64,000 bases of DNA from Drechmeria coniospora (lineage: Eukaryota; Ascomycota; Sordariomycetes; Hypocreales; Ophiocordycipitaceae): the NCBI RefSeq assembly GCF_001625195.1, contig NC_054390.1:5089983-5153982 (forward strand), written 5' to 3'. The notes below the pieces were generated by a model. It saw only the letters and a program-made list of their open reading frames with translations. It made no database searches and was not told where the DNA came from. Within the stretch, counting starts at the first letter, position 1. Every line of letters begins with the position of its first letter. The translations under genes and the position numbers were made by a program. Below, one piece after another: positions 19,870-31,560 of the stretch.

Positions 19870-21930
19870 ATGACTGACTATGATCGACCCCATGAGACTC
19901 TTTTGCCACAAGATAATCTCGGGTTACATCCTTCAGTACACAGAGGCGGTGATGCGTGCACTACACCGATCTCAACCACACTCGAAGACGGCACATCGAA
20001 CCCTGGATCAGCTTCCCACCTCGGCCTACCGGGACAGCTCGAAGGCCAGCAGGTTCCGATGTCTTCGACGGATGAAGCTATTCATACTATAGCTCCAACC
20101 CCGTCCCCTGCACCTACGAGACAACGCCAGCCTCGTAGGTCTCAGCTCGAATTATACGGTAACCAACCTATAAGGAAGAGCTCAAGAACACCACGACCAA
20201 GTAGAAGGGACGACATCTTCGCCGCCCTCTCTACATTGGACCGACCTAAAGGTAACCTCGTCACCTTCCACGCAGTATTTGCAGCAGCTACAGCATACAA
20301 CGCCTTACAACGTGCACATCGCGATAACCTTACCCGTCTTCCGAGGAGGTATCAGGATCTTGACAAACACCCTCACGGAAGGGAATTCAAGGAGGCATGC
20401 CACAAGGAACTGCACGACCTAATCCGTCGCGGCACTTGGAAACTAATTGCCCGCGGCAAGGCGCAAGGCAACCCGATTCCCCTCAAATGGGTATTCACCT
20501 ACAAGTTCGACGAGAACGGGTTCCTGATCCGCTGTAAGGCACGCATCTGCGTCAGAGGCGACCTTCAAAGCGAATGCAGTGACGAACAAACATACGCAGC
20601 GATACTGGCAGCAAGAACGTTGCGGACAATCCTGTCAATTGCTGCCAAACACGATCTCGATATACGACAATTCGACGTAGCCAACGCCTTCCTCAACACC
20701 ACCCTTGACGGTAAGAGCCCTATCTACGTAGACCTCCCTAAGGGTTACGTGGAACTAGGCTTCTTGCACAACGATGAGGATCCTACAATGGTGGCACAAC
20801 TCAACAAGGCACTATACGGACTTCGCGAATCACCACTCTTGTGGTACAACGAGATCTCACAAACACTCAAAGCGCAAGGCCTCCTCCGATCTGCAGAGGA
20901 ACCTTGTGTATTTACGAACGGTACTGTACTAATCCTTGTTTACGTTAACGACATTCTTGCCCTATCACCAAAGGGGTACTCCGTAGATAATCTAGTCGCA
21001 TACTGGAAAGGAAAGTATGAGTTGCGCGAAGAACCTGACCTCTGCTGGTACCTTGGCATCAGGATCATTCGAGATAGGCCGAGGCGAACGATCTACCTTT
21101 GTTACGATGCCTATATTGAGAAGACAGCTCGCAAGTTCAACCTCGCCGACGATCTTGCGAATCCACCAGCGATCCCGATCCCTGCCGTACCACTGACGAA
21201 GTACGAAGGTCAGGCCACCCGTCAAGAGATTAAGGCGATGCAGGAACGAGTCGGGTCAATCATGTATACAGCAGTTACGGCTCGACCAGACGTAGCCTAC
21301 GCCGCCTCACAACTCTCACGATTCCTCACGAATCCCTCACCAAAACACTTCGAGGCCGCCAATCAATGCATCCAATACCTGTACTCCACGAGGCATCTCG
21401 CAATCGAATACAACGGCCGCATCCACGGAGAGGCGCTCGTTATCGCTAGCGACGCATCCTTCGCAGACGACCCGGAGAGCAGACGATCCTCGCAAGGATA
21501 TATTATAATGCTATACGGCGGACCAATTGTGTGGAAGGCTAGCCTTCAGGATACGGTTACAACTTCAACAACAGAGGCCGAATTGTTAGCCTTGGAACGC
21601 GCTACCAAAGAAAGCTATGCATTGGAGAGACTCTTACAAGGTATCTCGGCTGATCTAGGGCCACTCAAGCTATTCTGCGATAACCTCCAGACGATCCGAC
21701 TAGTCGTAGAAGAGGGTCGGATCTCTACAAAACTGCGGCATGTTGACATTCAGAACATGTGGCTCAAACAGGAATACAGCAAGGGAAGGTTCCTAATAGA
21801 ATACATGCCTACCAACACGATGCCGGCTGATGGTCTTACGAAGGCGCTACCAAGGGGTAAATTCCTACATTTTCGAGCGCTATTGGGCCTCAAGGATGTT
21901 ACAGGAAGGATTACACGCCCAAACCAATAA
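19870..21930 (+). pseudogene. copia-2 reverse transcriptase-RNase H, YVND active site
   Basis: An uninterrupted 686-codon block. A Ser/Pro/Thr-rich linker (to about residue 170) is followed by RT: PLKWVFTYKFDENG, KARICVRGD, IRQFDVANAFLN (first catalytic Asp), ALYGLRESPLLWY and LVYVNDILAL, where YVDD is expected. The Asp to Asn change removes one of the paired metal ligands. RNase H follows intact: ASDASFADD, TTEAELLAL, FCDNLQTIRL and LRHVDIQ. The block stays open because no Gln or Trp codon has mutated to a stop in it. The G to A change at YVND lies in a TpG context, as RIP on the other strand would give. Confidence 0.93.
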
Positions 21931-22011
21931 AAAGGGTCACAACACCACCCTATCCGACCCTACAACCCGTTGCGCGCGTCGCGATAGCTTCATACAGCTT
22001 TGGTCTGATCA

Positions 22012-22028
22012 TCCAAAGCTGGGGGGTG
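22012..22028 (+). other. copia-2 polypurine tract
   Basis: CAAAGCTGGGGGGTG directly precedes the 3' LTR, the expected place for the plus-strand primer. Confidence 0.75.
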
Positions 22029-22254
22029 TGTCGCGCCGATGCGTCAACAGGCCTGTAACGGGGTTAAAGTCCGGGTAGTTAGTTACGTAGCGGTGTCCAC
22101 ATCTGCGCCTATTTAAGCAGGCCCAGAGGACACCTTGTGGTTGGCAACAACATCATCAAGAAGAACACCAATAGATTGATTCTGACCCATCTCACGATCC
22201 TTGATTCGTTGTAGCCTTAGTCAGGGCGGCCCCCTTTTTCCCTCTGTTGCATCA
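22029..22254 (+). repeat. copia-2 3' LTR
   Basis: 226 bp, near-identical to 16071-16296, followed by the target duplication AGCTA (22255-22259). Confidence 0.95.
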
Positions 22255-22374
22255 AGCTATCTACAAATGAGAGGCCGCAAGTAGCCCTGGATCAGTATCA
22301 GAACCGCATTACTATCTACAACTGTACGTAGCATGGGTACTCCTCCTGCACATACTCACCTAGGCTCCTTAGGC

Positions 22375-22878
22375 GCAGCCATTTGCCCCCTAACTGTATT
22401 TCTTTAGTCCAGCGCGTCAAACTCCCATGAGACCGTCAGACCATACCCGTCTGCTGAAGCACATACCATCCCGCCCGCTTCACAACAGCCAAAAGCATAC
22501 ATACAAGGCATCGGAGGTCCACTATTCGCCATGCCCTAGGCTGAGCTCATTCAGGCCATGTTGGCTAGGAGGTGTCCGCCGCAGTGGACGCATCGAGCGT
22601 AGTATACGCTACCCGTGGTGTTGTTGCAGCTGCAAGGAGGGGAAGTGGTGGGCGTTATATCGCCGCGGCCAGTGACGATCGAGCCGTCCAGCTCGTCAAA
22701 CGACTTCGCAGCACAATCGTCGACGCGCTATGCGCCTTATTCTCACCTGAACACGCACGGTGCGGCTGACATGAGGTATTACGGGCAACCCCTTAGTCCT
22801 CCGCGTTGGTTAATCGCTAAAGGTGTCTAGTGTCGCTAACAACATCAACTCCAGCCTTTTACAATCCAGACTCTCCAA
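22375..22878 (+). pseudogene. decayed duplicate of the 37.85-kb gene start
   Basis: Aligns by eye with 37705-38190: GTCCAGCGCGTCA upstream, the start region, GAGCCGTCCAGCTCGTCAAACGACTTCGC, TATGCGCCTTATTCTCACC and CTCTCCAAGT. The start here reads ATG CCC TAG, and another in-frame TAG occurs about 22 codons on, whereas the second copy is open. The 3' end stops at the same CTCTCCAA|GT junction, where the other copy has a good splice donor. The protein family is unknown. Confidence 0.6.
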
Positions 22879-23952
22879 GTCAGTACCACCGGGCAACTAA
22901 TGGGCGCGCACTGACTGTTAACTCCTCTCTGGCCTGGAAGACACGGTGCTTCTTCAAGACGCACGGTACGTCAGCACTTTACCGTCGAAGACAACAAAAA
23001 CACAAAGCCTGCTGACTAGTAGACAGCCTACAACAAATCCGGCAACGGTCTGTCGCCCTCTCAGGGTCCAGCACATAGCATCAGATAGCTCTACTCAGGC
23101 TCAGCAAGCTCTCCGAGAGCCAGGACGTGTAAGCGTCCTCGCATGCTCGGGTTACATAGCAGCGCCTAACGTGGGGTCTAGAGATGGAGAGAAATGCAGG
23201 AGGTGCGGAATAGGATCAAGCAATTGGCGGAGATATATCCGTTACACGGCTACGACTCCATCAATCTTACCCTGGCCTTTCCGCCGCTTTCAGCATGTAG
23301 AATGTAGAGGAAGAACTTGACAACAGGCTGTATATGTATAACGGGCGCAGGGTTTACACATAATCGCATTCTCACCCTCACATTGCTTTTCTCGGCGGTG
23401 ACTCGAAAGCATGATATCCCTGATCGATTCTTTTGGAGTCGTGGCTCATGTCAATGCCACAAGAGCTGGCTGTCGTAGCTAGTCTTGTCCGGTCGTTGGG
23501 GAACAAGCTGACGAGGGAAAAAGTACTGATCCGCAAACGGATAGGCCATGGGGTCCACCTCACTTAGGCCTGAACGGCCCCATCGTAGAGGGGCGGCGAC
23601 TTGTAGCCATGCTGCCGCTGTTGACGGCGAAACTATTAGCAATTGCTACGGGAAGGGCTCGGAACATTCGCACCCGTCGCAGAGGATAAGTGCAGCACGG
23701 TAGCAATAAAGACAGGAGCGCCAGCGGAAATACCTACACAAACGCTTTGTCGCCATCCCCAGACACGACCCACCCGGCGCCATGGTGAACACCACACGGA
23801 ACTCGGGCTCGAGGAAACGAAATATCGACGACCGGCCGCAACTCAGAAGGCGCTGTCGACAGGCACTCGCTGACCACATCAGTAAGCAACTACGCACCAA
23901 GCGGTATTCAAGGGGTTGGTCGCGCTGACCGCGTGTAGAGCAGCGAACGGGA
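22879..23952. other. no recognisable gene
   Basis: GC-rich sequence with short overlapping frames. It may be further exons or introns of the decayed gene starting at 22.5 kb, but no motif supports this. There is no match to the retroelements around it. Confidence 0.35.
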
Positions 23953-24537
23953 TTGGCCATCGAGCCAACCAAAGTCCGATTGGCCAACAGGAGTAAAGAG
24001 TGGTACTCATGGTCTTTTTGTCCCGAGGCGGCACATCTGTTCTCCAAGAATTTGAGCGATCACAGACCTTCGGCGTACCATGAGCTCTGCGCCGGCGTGG
24101 GCGTCAGTTTCGAGGCCGTCCCTTCGCCATTCGTAGCCCATGCTGGCATTACCACCCGCAGTGAAGACGGCACACGGTCCCTCGGGATCTCGCCGATGCA
24201 GCTGCGGCGTGGCCGGCGTCCTGCAGATACAGCAGAAAGAGACGAAGCTAACGAGTCAGACCAGGGGTCGGTGGCGCAGCTGCAGGAGAGTCTAGACGCG
24301 GCAGAGGCCGGGAAGAGTCTTTTGGAACGGCAGCTCGAGGCGACCCAAGCAGAGTGTGGCCGGCTTACGGAGGAACTCTGGGAGACAACGGAGCGGACCA
24401 CAGCCCGCGAAATCCTGCTGCGCAATTGCCTGGATATGCTGAGCTCCATGCCGACTTCAGTGGCCGAACTGAGAGACGAGATCAGCGAGGCGATTGGGAG
24501 GGACGCATTCGGCACAGGTCGAAGCGCTGCTAAGTAG
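23953..24537 (+). CDS. hypothetical coiled-coil protein or exon
   Basis: A 194-codon frame. Residues from about 105 to 165 (SVAQLQESLDAAEAGKSLL, ERQLEATQAECGRLTEELWE) have heptad spacing of Leu, Ala and Glu typical of a coiled coil. The last part, PTSVAELRDEISEAIGRD, also looks like helix. The first ~100 residues show no pattern, and the ATG at 23953 is only the first available; a start at a later exon boundary is possible. The family is not recognised. Many fungal transcription-factor-like or heterokaryon-related genes carry such a segment. It lies in GC-rich sequence downstream of the decayed duplicate and could be its last exon. Confidence 0.4.
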   Translation: MAIEPTKVRLANRSKEWYSWSFCPEAAHLFSKNLSDHRPSAYHELCAGVGVSFEAVPSPFVAHAGITTRSEDGTRSLGISPMQLRRGRRPADTAERDEANESDQGSVAQLQESLDAAEAGKSLLERQLEATQAECGRLTEELWETTERTTAREILLRNCLDMLSSMPTSVAELRDEISEAIGRDAFGTGRSAAK

Positions 24538-25369
24538 CAATCTCTAGAGGGCAAATATGAGCAAGGATCCTTCCACTTCGCCGCAAGGGGTGGGTTACAT
24601 CAACTGTCATGTCCGTGGCCGGCCCCTGGTGCAGTGCATTCGAACGCGAATGAGCGGCTTATCACGTGAGCCGCCTTGTTGCACAGTGGTCCGGGTCGGC
24701 CGACGGCGGCTGAGCTGCTTAAGGTCGCCCCCGACTCCAGATTTCTTTGTTTGTGACCAGAGAAGTCTCATCACTGTAAGTCGATATAATGCCTGGTTAT
24801 ATTACATACCGCGTGCATGCAGAATGCAACCCGGTCCAGAGCAACAAGACGAGAATAAGGCTACCATGGGAATCCTTGCAGCAACACACTTACTAGTGCG
24901 TTTGCAGAGCGCATTACTGGATGTGATTCGTCTACAAGAGGTGGGTGTGACATATGTCGTAGGATGCTACCAGCACCACTCCGCTTCGTGCTATTCAAAA
25001 GGAAAAGAGTACGAAGAGCTCACGGGTTGACTAAAACCTGACGTGGGATGCTCGAGACTAGGAAGCACGATAAAAGGAGATGGCGGACGGCATTCCAAAT
25101 TTCAATCACTCTAGCTCAGTTCTCCGACCTCATTCGTATATACATCATTGGTTGTAATCTTGTATTACATCCAGGTGACCATCAATGACAGAACGAACGA
25201 GACGAAGGGTTAGAGTTATGACAACACATGCATGGAGAGTGCTTGGCCAACACGAGATGTGCAATATATATACGTTACGCCACTTCTGAAGACCATACTT
25301 GCGAATATTGGGCTCCGTACAACGGTACAAGCAACGACTTGAAGATGAGAACCTCTCCACATTGCCCAG
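24538..25369. other. no recognisable gene
   Basis: Only short frames. No LTR matching the copia-3 3' end is found here except the short block at about 25395-25425, so the 5' part of copia-3 is missing. Confidence 0.4.
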
Positions 25370-25999
25370 TTGTTCGCAAACGGCCAATTCTACTTAGTGA
25401 GGGGCATGTGTCACATAGTATGCCCACATTCGTTATTTGCAGGAAACAGCCAACTATCCATCTTGGGATACGGAACGGTATACTTACGGCTAGAGGATGG
25501 AACTTTTCGTCTATCCAATGTGGCCTACATACCTTCATTCCATACCAACGTGGCATCCCTAGACCTATTCCTACAGAAAGGATATAATTGGGATCCATCG
25601 ACGGGGATAGTTGTGCATAAATCCAATCCAAACCAGATTATTTTTCCAACAACCCGACGGAATCGACTTCCTGTTATTGAATATACTCCAGTAACAGAGA
25701 ATCGATTGCAACCTACTACTACTCTAGATAGTACTACTACTACCACTCTGGTTAGTACTACTGCTAGTACTACGACAAAAAGTACATATTTTACCTCATC
25801 CCGTCACCCTCGTTCGCCACAAGAAGCAGATGCAACGATATGGCATAAACGGCTAGGTCACTTGAACAGTAACGCTCTGGAACACCTTGTACAAAACACA
25901 ACAGGTTCACGTATCAAAGGACCTACAATTGTTAACTGTACGGACTGCTCGCTAGCAAAAGGTAAGAGAATAGTATCAAGACGACCACCAACAAGCTAA
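25370..25999 (+). pseudogene. copia-3 protease and integrase zinc finger
   Basis: The frame begins inside pol. YLVRGMCHIVCPHSLFAG replaces the aspartic protease active-site region and has no D-S/T-G. GYGTVYLRLEDGTFRL and VAYIPSFHTNVASLDLF match the remaining protease strands. A Thr/Ser-rich linker follows, then IWHKRLGHLNSNALEHL...CTDCSLAKGK, the HHCC integrase finger. A TAA at 25997 (probably CAA to TAA) ends the frame, and the same frame continues beyond it. No gag is found upstream. Confidence 0.8.
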
Positions 26000-27760
26000 G
26001 CGCCAAGACCGTTCTGGAGAATCAATATCGATATCTTCAGTATGCATCCTGCATACAATAATGATGAAGCAATACTATTAATCAAGGATGAGTTTACGAC
26101 TATGATCTTTATTTTTATTCTACAAACGAAAGGTCAAGCGAATTTAGTATTAAAACCACAACAATTTGAAGCATTAATACAACGGCAATGGAATCTATCT
26201 ATATGTATGATACATAGAGATAACGATCCTTCGCTCCAATCACAGTACCTAGAATGGATTCGGACTGTAGGTATTCAGGATGAACCAACAGCACCTTATA
26301 CTCCTGCCCAAAACGGTCGTGCAGAACGATCTGGGGGGGTAATTGCAACACAAGCCAGAACTATGGGTATACAGGCTAATCTGCCTAATGACCTATGGCC
26401 AGAAACTTGGAAGGCGGCGGTATTCCTCTATAATAGATCACCAATCCAATCCATTAACTATAATACTCCACTGCGAAAATTGCACCAATGGCTATTCACC
26501 AACAATCGAGACACAGCATATAGTCAGAACTACCAACCAGATGTTAGTTTTCTGAAGGCCTATGGCTGTAGGGCATATCCATTGACTACAAAAATGCTTC
26601 AAAATACACAAAAAAGAGATCTGAAAACCGCACCAAGAACGGAAATTGGTTATTTAGTCGGTTACAAGTCAAGTAATATTTATCGTATCTGGATACCTTC
26701 TACATACGAAGTACGCCGTATACGAGATGTTACATTTAACGAGACAATCTTTTATACCGACTTTCCACAGGAGGATACAATACCTGAACCGGAACCAACC
26801 ATTCGCTTCACAACCCATATACCTCGTTCTATAGAGTTAGAGGACGACTATATTGATATTTCCAATGCGGTACCAGATCCTATTTCGGATGTAACAGAAC
26901 AACTACCTGAATGTAAGGAACCTACAGAGAACAGATCTCGTACAAGTAGTGCAGAAAGCACTATCTACGTCCAACATCTACCTACACCGAGCCCCTCACA
27001 ACACACGGTATCATTAAGCCCTAATCCTAATGCATCCATTGGATCAGCACCAATACGACGTACAACAAGGAAAACTACGCCAAATCCGAAATATACGTTC
27101 TTCAGCTCCCTTTTCCAAGGACGGGAGGAAACATTACACAGGCGATCATTACCGCCAGAACCTACAAGTTATCGCAACTTAAAACAACATCGATTTGGTG
27201 ATCAGTTTAAGAAGGCTGCGGATGTAGAGTGGACAGCACTAAAGAATCGCGGTACTTTTCAACAAATACCAAAGGATTCAATAACAGCAAAACCCTTACC
27301 GTTAACCTGGGTGTTTAAATACAAGTTCGATAAACACGGTTATCTTACTAAGTTTAAAGCACGGTTATGTGTAAGAGGTGATCTTCAAGAAGTTGGCGAT
27401 AAGGATACATATGCTGCTACACTTGCTGCACGCTCATTTCGAATCCTTATGGCTATTACAACAAAGTTTGATCTTGAAACCCGTCAACTAGATGCTGTTA
27501 ATGCATTTACCAATGCGCATCTAGATAAAGACGAAGAAGTGTATGTGTTATTTCCAGACGGGTACTATAGGCAAGGTTGGGTATTACGCCTAGTTCGTGC
27601 GTTATACGGATTACGCAGATCGCCATTACTCTGGCAACACGACTTAACAGCAACATTTACTAGCCTCGGCCTATCAGTATGCCCAGACGAACCATGCATT
27701 TTCCAAATCAACTGGATTACGGTATTCTTTTACGTTGATGATATAGTCCTATTATATTGA
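26000..27760 (+). pseudogene. copia-3 integrase core and reverse transcriptase
   Basis: Continues in frame from the zinc finger. Integrase has INIDIFSM, MIHRDNDPSL and PAQNGRAERSGG (D, D and E present), then LKAYGCRAYPL and EIGYLVGYKSSNIYRIW. RT has PLTWVFKYKFDKHG, ETRQLDAVNAFTN, ALYGLRRSPLLWQ and FFYVDDIVLLY, with the catalytic YVDD intact. A TGA at 27758, at a position where Arg (CGA) is plausible, ends the frame just after YVDD. Polymerase residues are intact but the protein is cut. Confidence 0.88.
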
Positions 27761-28747
27761 TCTATTCATACCAACAAGGCCAACAATTTTATTGAGTCGC
27801 TGAAGAATAAGTACGCACTTACCGATCAAGGGGGATTACAATGGTTCCTAGGTATACGTATTATACGCGACAGACCAAATTCCAAGCTATGGCTATGTCA
27901 AGATAGCTATATTGAACGAATGGTACAACGATACGATTTACGGCGCTTGGATCGGTATAAAGGATCTCCATTCCCAACTAATGAGATTCAACCAGCAAAA
28001 GAACTAGCAAGTCCAGACAAAATACAACAACATCAAAGTAAAATCGGATCAGTTAGCTATATTACAGCTATAACCCGAGTTGATATTGCGAAACCAGCTA
28101 CAAAACTAGCTGAATTCTTGTCAAACCCATCGGATTTTCACATTGAATTAGCTGATAGATTAATAGAGTACCTGTATGCAACAAGACATCTTGCGATACA
28201 ATTCAGTGGTACAGAACATTCATTACAATCAACGATAGCATCAGACTTCATCTGTGCATCAAACGCTGCATTCGCAGACGACCAAGTTACTAGGCGTTCG
28301 TCACAAGGAACCCTACTAACATTATTTGGAGGACCAATCGCTTGGCGTGCCGGTAAACAGGACACCGTTACAACACCTTCTACAGAAGCCGAATTGTTAT
28401 CTCTTACATATACAGCACGGGAAACTATGGCAACTTTTCGTCTATGCAAACAGTTATCCCTACGGCTTGATGGACTACCAATCATCCAATGTGACAACCT
28501 ACAGACTATCCGTCTAGTTACACAGGATATTCCACGGCTACGTACAGCTCTACGCCATGTAGATATTCAACATTGTTGGGCTCGTCAATCTTATAAGCAA
28601 GGTCTCTTTAACTTACAATACACGCCTATTGCAGAGATGGCTGCAGATGGACTCACAAAAGTTCTCCCTGGTAAAAAGTTTAATACTTTCATACAACAAC
28701 TTGGACTTATAGATATCACATCTATATTAGAAAGCCAGCAGGAGTAA
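27761..28747 (+). pseudogene. copia-3 RT thumb and RNase H
   Basis: Same frame after the TGA: KYALTDQGGLQWFLGIRIIR (RT C-terminal block), then the connection domain, then RNase H with ASNAAFADDQVTRRSSQG, STEAELLSL, QCDNLQTIRL and LRHVDIQHCW. The first RNase H catalytic residue, Asp in copia-2 (ASDASFADD), is Asn here. It ends with the usual MAADGLTKVLP block and a natural TAA at 28747. Confidence 0.87.
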
Positions 28748-28786
28748 CAACTATCAAGGTCAGTTGTACTATATATCCTATACTAC

Positions 28787-28830
28787 AACTGTGGGGGTAT
28801 GTCACATAGTATGCCTACTAGGTAGTATAC
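28787..28830 (+). repeat. copia-3 polypurine tract and start of 3' LTR
   Basis: CAACTGTGGGGGTA is a polypurine-tract-like run 40 bp after the stop of pol. TGTCACATAGTATGCC (from 28800) is the probable LTR start. The 3' end of this LTR could not be placed because no full second copy is in the window. Confidence 0.55.
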
Positions 28831-30600
28831 TATAACTATCACAACGATCACTTCGAGAGGCATCTGGGTAGGAAGTGGGCGTGGCCAGTATATCCTATAG
28901 ACCAGATGAAGGGCATCGTTAGGTGCTAGTATATTAGCGCGTGCGATACATCGCAATGTGGCTAACATGACATATCACCGTGGGGCGATACGCCAACGCC
29001 ACAATGGCGATCATTTCACTAGCTTCAGATATGCTTTTGCCACCCGGCAAAACCCCGGATTGGGCAATACGCCAGTGGATCGAGATATCCTGGATATGTA
29101 GATATATAGAGGATTCATTCTCCCACTCTAGATAGCTAGTCAAGAGTTTCCACCAGTCCATTTCTTCTTCCTTGATATTAGCTATCTTCCGTGAGATAGT
29201 ATGGGATGCTTTGTGCATGACAAGATCATACCATTCATTAGTGGCTTGAGGCTATGATTTGTATATATATTTTTGAATATGCGATTTGAGCTACCTTTAT
29301 GTTGATACGGCATAGTCAAAGTAGCATGAGTGAGCTGTCACTTCTTCAGCAGGCTAATGCAGTTGGCCCCTGGTTGTGGGGCTATTTTGTAGATCACCAT
29401 TAATGGCCACGCATGAAGCCTGGTTTCTCGACGAGGAAATTCTGCTCAGCCGATACGCTATGACTTGCATGCGTCTCAGTGATGAGTGATATGCAAGAGC
29501 GCCGGCAAGGACTTGATTGGGGAAGAGGGCGAGTTGCTTCTTTACTGCAACAGAGGTTCTTACGACCTTAGGATGACAAGAAGTAACCCTATGGTACTGC
29601 AGCCAACACAGAATGACCGCAATAGCTCTGGACAAGGCCAATCGGTGCTGAGGCGGAACAAAGCATCCCGCTTTGTTGTCGTTGCATCATGTGTGAACAA
29701 GAATCTTGGCATTTGTGGCGGCCCAGTCGCGTTTGAGCAAATGTGCCAATGTCACGGCCATGATACGCGGGCCTTTGGCTCTAGCGCCTTCCCTCCCGCC
29801 TTCTCTTCCCGCTCTCTTGTCCTCCCGCCCTCTCCTCCTTCCCGCCCTCTTCCTTCCTCGCCACCTACCCCTTTCCTTTACCCGTTGGTGCTGTGGGTAA
29901 CGGCGCGGCGATTTTACACATCTACAATCGTAGCTATATAAATAGAAAAAGGAAGCTGCCATGATGTTAAAATAACGACTTTTTAGCATTGAACGTAGTG
30001 GTAGCTACTAATTGAAAGACGCCTATACGGAACTGTTCCTCTTCTATCCTCCACTCCCTGTCAGATAGTTACGGCCACATATCATGTGAACGGAGTACTG
30101 AGGTGGGGAGCAGTTTGACAAGAGGCAAGAAGAGCCGGGAAGCCGTCTTCGATCAATTGAATGAGTGACTCAAACGCGCGGACTTGCGCGACCCTTTTAT
30201 ACACAAAAGGAAATGCTGTAGAAGCTTCTAGCACGTTCCAAGTGGCAACTTGTAGCGTTGGAAGCGGCGAATTGTAACGTTGCAAGTGGTAACTCGCAAT
30301 GTTGCTTGTGGCATTATCGCCACCTTTGAAGGTGGCGATGCAGCTGAATTCGCGAACATTTGGTGTTGAGACAACCTTGCACCATGATAGTTGACACTCC
30401 CACCATTATGATGTGTACTGCCGGGAACTTCATCAAATGCCTCATGCCAAATATCCTTGATTATCTGTCTTATCCCCCCATTTTGCTTCACGATACCGTA
30501 GATAGGGCTGTAGCTAGGTGCATTACAAGATGAGGAGGGCATAACAGCTATTGCTCGTGGCGCTTTCCCATGTAGTTCACTTTCTCTAGCACGATCTGCT
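28831..30600. other. LTR remainder and unidentified sequence
   Basis: It probably begins with the rest of the copia-3 LTR. Beyond this, several short frames overlap on both strands and none is recognisable. A pyrimidine-rich tract lies at 29789-29876. A short stem, GCCACCTTTGAAGGTGGC, occurs at 30319-30336. Confidence 0.4.
29789..29876 (+). repeat. polypyrimidine (C/T) tract
   Basis: About 88 nt, almost all C and T, made of CCCTCCCGCC and CTCTTCC variants. It explains the Arg/Gly-rich frame on the opposite strand, which is not a real protein. Confidence 0.85.
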
Positions 30601-31380
30601 TTGAAATCTCTTGAATGGCGGTATCCGAATGTTGAGAACCCAATCCTACAAACGAGCATGCAGTGGGAAGAGTATGTTCGACGAGTTTCAGATAGCCCTA
30701 CCGCAGATTTAACAGCATTGTTGTTGAACGTTGCCAGGGGGGGATGTCTTGAGTTTGAGATAGTAGACCAATACCTCAAACTTCTCCGCTAGGACGCCAG
30801 CGAAACGCAAATTTCGGAGGTACGGGATCTAAGAGAGGATACGAACATTATCACAAAGGAGGGCCTCTATTAGCCTGCGATTATTCCGTATCAGGATAAT
30901 AATGGATGGGCTTTTGCGGTCGCATACAGTAATGTCATTCACTTATACGATAGCAGGCTGTGCAATGTACCTAAATTCTCTGCCAGTGGCTCCAGGCAGG
31001 TTATTACAAATTGGAGGGGGCCAAAACAGTTGAATTTTACCGATTCCGGCATTCTTATGCTTTTGGGGATTCGGTATATACAGAAATGTACTCCACATCG
31101 AAGTCAACGCATTGCTGACGGGATGGTGTTATCGTTCCGTATGCATATCTTTATTGAGCTTCTCTACCAAAAACTGGACCCAACGGAGGAAGATTTTGAA
31201 CAGCTTCTACAGTAAGAGAGAGAAGAACAGTTGCTTTTCTTCCTTAATGCAACTAACGGTATGGATCTAACCTCTCAACAAGCTACAAGTACCCCTATTA
31301 CGCCTCCTGAATCCGGTACATCCGTTATTGAGGCATTTTCACCGAAGATGGGCCAGGGACAGGGACTGTGTGTTATCTTA
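30601..31380 (+). pseudogene. Ulp1/C48-type cysteine protease-like remnant
   Basis: One plus-strand frame with stops at 30790 (TAG), 30871 (TAG) and 31213 (TAA). GGCLEFEIVDQYLKLL resembles the opening of C48 domains (LNDEIINxYLxLL). GWAFAVAYSNVIHLYDSRL matches the HW-x-L-x-VI...YDS block. GPKQLNFTDSGILMLLGIRY matches the Q-x(5)-DCGVFVL block. In each catalytic block the expected residue is changed: His is Gly (GWAF) and Cys is Ser (DSG). C48-like proteases occur as free fungal genes and inside some large DNA transposons. Which applies here is open. Confidence 0.55.
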
Positions 31381-31389
31381 TATAGTGGC

Positions 31390-31560
31390 CAATAGTAGAC
31401 TAGGATTACGTAATCGTGTGGGGCACGATTACAGAGGATAAAAGTGGCCGCTCAGGGGCAGCCTCTTTTCCCCCCTTTCGTACCAAATTGAATCCATTAG
31501 AAGAGATCTCTTGTTACCAGTTTCCCCCAGAACCGAACCAACAGGGACAATTGCATTATA
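31390..31560 (-). repeat. LTR-like segment shared with 40.0 and 40.4 kb
   Basis: The reverse complement of 31480-31545 matches 40371-40440 almost exactly (GGTTCGGTTCTGGGGGAAAC, GGTAACAAGAGATCTCTT, CAATTTGGTACGAA). The neighbouring 31395-31440 matches 40110-40150 (ACGTAATCGT...ACGATTAC, GAGGATAA). The part of the ORF starting at 31416 that overlaps it is therefore repeat-derived. Confidence 0.75.

Larger units (their letters stand above)
16071..22254 (+). mobile_element. copia-2: full-length Ty1/copia LTR retrotransposon
   Basis: A 6,184-bp element with two 226-bp LTRs that begin TGTCGC and end GCATCA, differing at two positions by my reading. It has a half-tRNA primer-binding site, one long gag-pol frame, a polypurine tract and the 5-bp target duplication AGCTA (16066-16070 and 22255-22259). 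The order gag, protease, integrase, RT, RNase H is that of Ty1/copia. The coding frame is continuous from about 16852 to 21930 with no frameshift but has six in-frame TAG codons, and the RT motif YVDD is YVND. It is structurally young but cannot encode an active polymerase. Confidence 0.95.

Noticed and set aside
29687..29989. Arg/Gly-rich minus-strand frame
   Set aside because: Product of the polypyrimidine tract at 29789-29876, with no other support.
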